IMG/VR virus record: IMGVR_UViG_3300034073_002780 | Coordinates: 1 to 50,202 of that record | DNA length: 50,202 bases | Reading direction: 5' to 3' (one strand) | Origin: a virus | Part shown: positions 48,663 through 50,202 of the stretch, piece after piece | Layout: each line of letters opens with the position of its first letter | Numbering within the stretch: position 1 is the stretch's first letter | Translations under genes and position numbers: made by a program | The notes under the pieces: model-generated | The model's input: only the letters and a program-made list of their open reading frames with translations | Told to the model about the DNA's origin: nothing | Databases searched by the model: none

Positions 48663-49090
48663 ATCTTGAAAAAATACAGGAGATGTGGGAAAAGGATTCA
48701 GTTATTGATCCAGATAACTTACACGATGAATCCATAAAAATTCCACAACTCCATTCAAAATATTATACACTACATAATACAATAACATTACTTAAAGAAG
48801 CAACAAGAGAGAAATATAATAAGACAAGGTTAGATAGGTATAATTTTTATACTGGAAAAGCAGATCCAGAGGTTTATGTTGAAGAACCATTTCCATATAA
48901 AGTTAGAGACAAAGAATCTCTTCAAAGATATATGGATGCTGACGAAAAATTAGGAAAACTTGAATTGAAGATGAGATATTATGATGTAATGCTTCGTTTC
49001 TTAGAAGATATTATTAAGACTATTTCAAATAGAACTTATCAAATAAAGAATGCAATTGAGTGGCATCGATTCCAAGCAGGTTTTAATTGA
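48659..49090 (+). CDS. uvsY: Recombination mediator UvsY
   Basis: This gene encodes 143 residues (T4 UvsY is 137). NLEKIQEMWEKDSVIDPDNL, HDESIKIPQLHSKYYTLHNT and REKYNKTRLDRYNFYTGKAD, then PFPYKVRDKESLQRYMDADE, are highly typical. UvsY loads the recombinase UvsX on single-stranded DNA covered by gp32. It starts inside the gp3 end and is closed by a terminator at 49089-49110. Confidence 0.94.
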   Translation: MNLEKIQEMWEKDSVIDPDNLHDESIKIPQLHSKYYTLHNTITLLKEATREKYNKTRLDRYNFYTGKADPEVYVEEPFPYKVRDKESLQRYMDADEKLGKLELKMRYYDVMLRFLEDIIKTISNRTYQIKNAIEWHRFQAGFN

Positions 49091-49110
49091 GGCAGAAATG
49101 CCTCTTTTTT
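49089..49110 (+). terminator. Intrinsic terminator after uvsY
   Basis: GAGGCA (49089-49094), loop GAAA and TGCCTC (49099-49104) are followed by six T. The stem begins inside the uvsY stop codon. Confidence 0.9.
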
Positions 49111-49115
49111 ATGCA

Positions 49116-49123
49116 AATAAATA
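49116..49123 (+). promoter_or_regulatory. Possible late promoter before uvsW
   Basis: AATAAATA, within CAAATAAATAATA, lies 22 nt before the uvsW ATG. T4 uvsW is itself a late gene, which agrees, but the match lacks the first T of the core. Confidence 0.4.
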
Positions 49124-49144
49124 ATATTATGCTGAAGTGAATGT

Positions 49145-50202
49145 ATGTCTCACCTTGTTATTTCAAAGAAAAATGAGGTTTATCTGCATATAAAAGCAGA
49201 CCCTCACGTATATTATGAACTAAAAGACCAGTTCACATTCGATGTTCCTGGTGCGAAGTTTATGCCTCAGTATCGTAACAAATACTGGGATGGAAGAATT
49301 TATCTTTTTAACATCCAAACCGGAGAGATTTATATTGGATTGTTAGATAAGATAGTAAGGTTTTGTGAAACTCACGGATATACTTATGAGTTCGTAAATA
49401 ATAAGTTTTATGGTCTTCCATTTGAGGTTAATCAAACCATCTCAAAGGAAGGTGTAAAGGATTATATGACTTCAATTAGTAAACACGCACCTAGAGATTA
49501 CCAGATTGAGGGAGTATACGACGCCCTAAGACATAATAGAAGGTTATTGATATCTCCAACTGCTTCAGGAAAGTCTCTGATGATATATTCTGTTGTGAGA
49601 TATTACGTTGAGAAACAACAAAATATTCTGATAGTCGTTCCAACGACTTCCCTTGTAGAGCAAATGTATAAAGACTTTGCAGATTATGGCTGGGACGTAG
49701 GTTCATTTTGCCACAAGATTTATGCTGGTAAAGAAAGAGAAACTAATTCACAAGTCATAATTACTACTTGGCAATCCATTTACAAACTTCCTCGCCAATA
49801 CTTTTCAAGATTTAATGTAGTAGTTGGAGATGAAGCTCATCAATTTAAATCCAAGTCATTAGTATCTATAATGACAAAACTTTCTGATTGTAAGTATAGA
49901 TTTGGATTTACAGGAACTCTAGATGGAACACAAACTCATAAGTGGGTTCTAGAGGGTCTATTTGGTCCTTCTTATAAGATTATCAAAACAGATGAACTAA
50001 TGAAGAAAGGTCATCTGGCAAAATTAGATATTAAAATTCTTCTCCTAAAGCACCCACCACAAAGATTTGAAACCTTTGAAGATGAGGTTCAGTATATTAT
50101 TAATCACGAAAAAAGAAATCGTCTCATTAAAAATCTAGCATTAGATTTGAAGGGAAATACTCTGGTTCTTTTTTCAAGAGTAGAAGGTCATGGACAACCC
50201 TT
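49145..50202 (+). CDS. uvsW: Helicase UvsW, 3' end outside window
   Basis: The first 352 residues are visible and the gene runs off the right edge. The ATG at 49145 gives MSHLVISKKNEVYLHIKADP; an out-of-frame ATG at 49141 stops early. The N-terminal UvsW domain (AKFMPQYRNKYWDGRIYLFN) precedes the helicase core: RDYQIEGVYDALRHNRRLLI, Walker A SPTASGKS (137-144), DEAH (229-232) and GFTGTL (motif III-like). UvsW is a 3'-5' SF2 branch-migrating helicase that unwinds R-loops and stops origin-dependent replication in favour of recombination-dependent replication. Remaining motifs V and VI lie beyond the window. Confidence 0.95.
   Translation, partial: MSHLVISKKNEVYLHIKADPHVYYELKDQFTFDVPGAKFMPQYRNKYWDGRIYLFNIQTGEIYIGLLDKIVRFCETHGYTYEFVNNKFYGLPFEVNQTISKEGVKDYMTSISKHAPRDYQIEGVYDALRHNRRLLISPTASGKSLMIYSVVRYYVEKQQNILIVVPTTSLVEQMYKDFADYGWDVGSFCHKIYAGKERETNSQVIITTWQSIYKLPRQYFSRFNVVVGDEAHQFKSKSLVSIMTKLSDCKYRFGFTGTLDGTQTHKWVLEGLFGPSYKIIKTDELMKKGHLAKLDIKILLLKHPPQRFETFEDEVQYIINHEKRNRLIKNLALDLKGNTLVLFSRVEGHGQP

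Noticed and set aside
49141-49176. ATG at 49141 as start of uvsW
   Set aside because: It is in another frame and stops after 11 codons; the ATG at 49145 gives the UvsW N-terminus.
1-50202. tRNA genes and host-derived metabolic genes (photosynthesis, carbon metabolism) common in cyanophages
   Set aside because: None could be recognised; the gaps are too short for overlooked tRNAs, and no protein matches such enzymes.

Overview
This window is part of the genome of a T4-like myovirus that almost certainly infects a unicellular cyanobacterium (a cyanomyovirus). The evidence is an uninterrupted T4-type virion module in the gene order known from marine and freshwater cyanophages: gp25, gp6, very large fibre/baseplate proteins, gp8, gp13, gp14, gp15, gp16, gp17, gp18, gp19, gp20, gp67, gp21, gp22, gp23, gp3, UvsY, UvsW. 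Several small proteins known only from cyanomyoviruses are also present. Every gene I can support is on the + strand. No tRNA, rRNA, CRISPR array, integrase or insertion sequence was seen. No stretch over 300 bases lacks a gene.

Layout. (1) 1-3180 is a visibly more GC-rich block of short, mostly unrecognised genes with different codon use. It holds the 3' part of a probable nucleotidyltransferase-fold gene, a YETWN-motif protein, a tiny membrane protein, a MutH/Sau3AI-type nuclease and several 53-72 residue proteins. Three copies of a 75-76 bp intergenic cassette (stem-loop plus promoter-like box plus conserved leader) are spaced through it. (2) 3180-3407 is a boundary region with a terminator-like hairpin, a 12-bp inverted repeat and a 10-bp direct repeat; beyond it the DNA is AT-rich. 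(3) 3408-6081 carries small cyanophage accessory genes: an AbrB-like protein, a glycosyltransferase behind a near-consensus sigma-70 promoter, and an ATP-grasp-like protein. (4) 6111-30612 is the baseplate and fibre module. It has gp25, gp6 and gp8 plus three giant proteins (2615, 1718 and 2509 residues) built from recurring beta modules, one with a YHYH domain and one of the DUF4815 type. (5) 30621-38134 is the neck and packaging module (gp13-gp16) with a mosaic protein, a candidate internal head protein and a tandem-repeat protein. (6) 38150-48030 is terminase, sheath, tube, portal, prohead core, protease, scaffold and capsid. (7) 48099-50202 is gp3, UvsY and the start of UvsW, cut by the window edge.

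How it works together. Most virion transcription units are preceded by a T4-type late promoter motif close to TATAAATA, several of them overlapping the stop codon of the previous gene. Many genes inside units overlap by 1-4 bases, which suggests translational coupling. gp23, gp3 and uvsY end at clear hairpin-plus-T-tract terminators or couplings. The most notable patterns are the repeated stem-loop/promoter cassette of the GC-rich block, the same GG-x-GY beta repeat in five different virion proteins (including an enlarged neck protein gp14), and a small protein whose N-terminus carries the same FLSE motif as the likely prohead-protease cleavage site of gp23.
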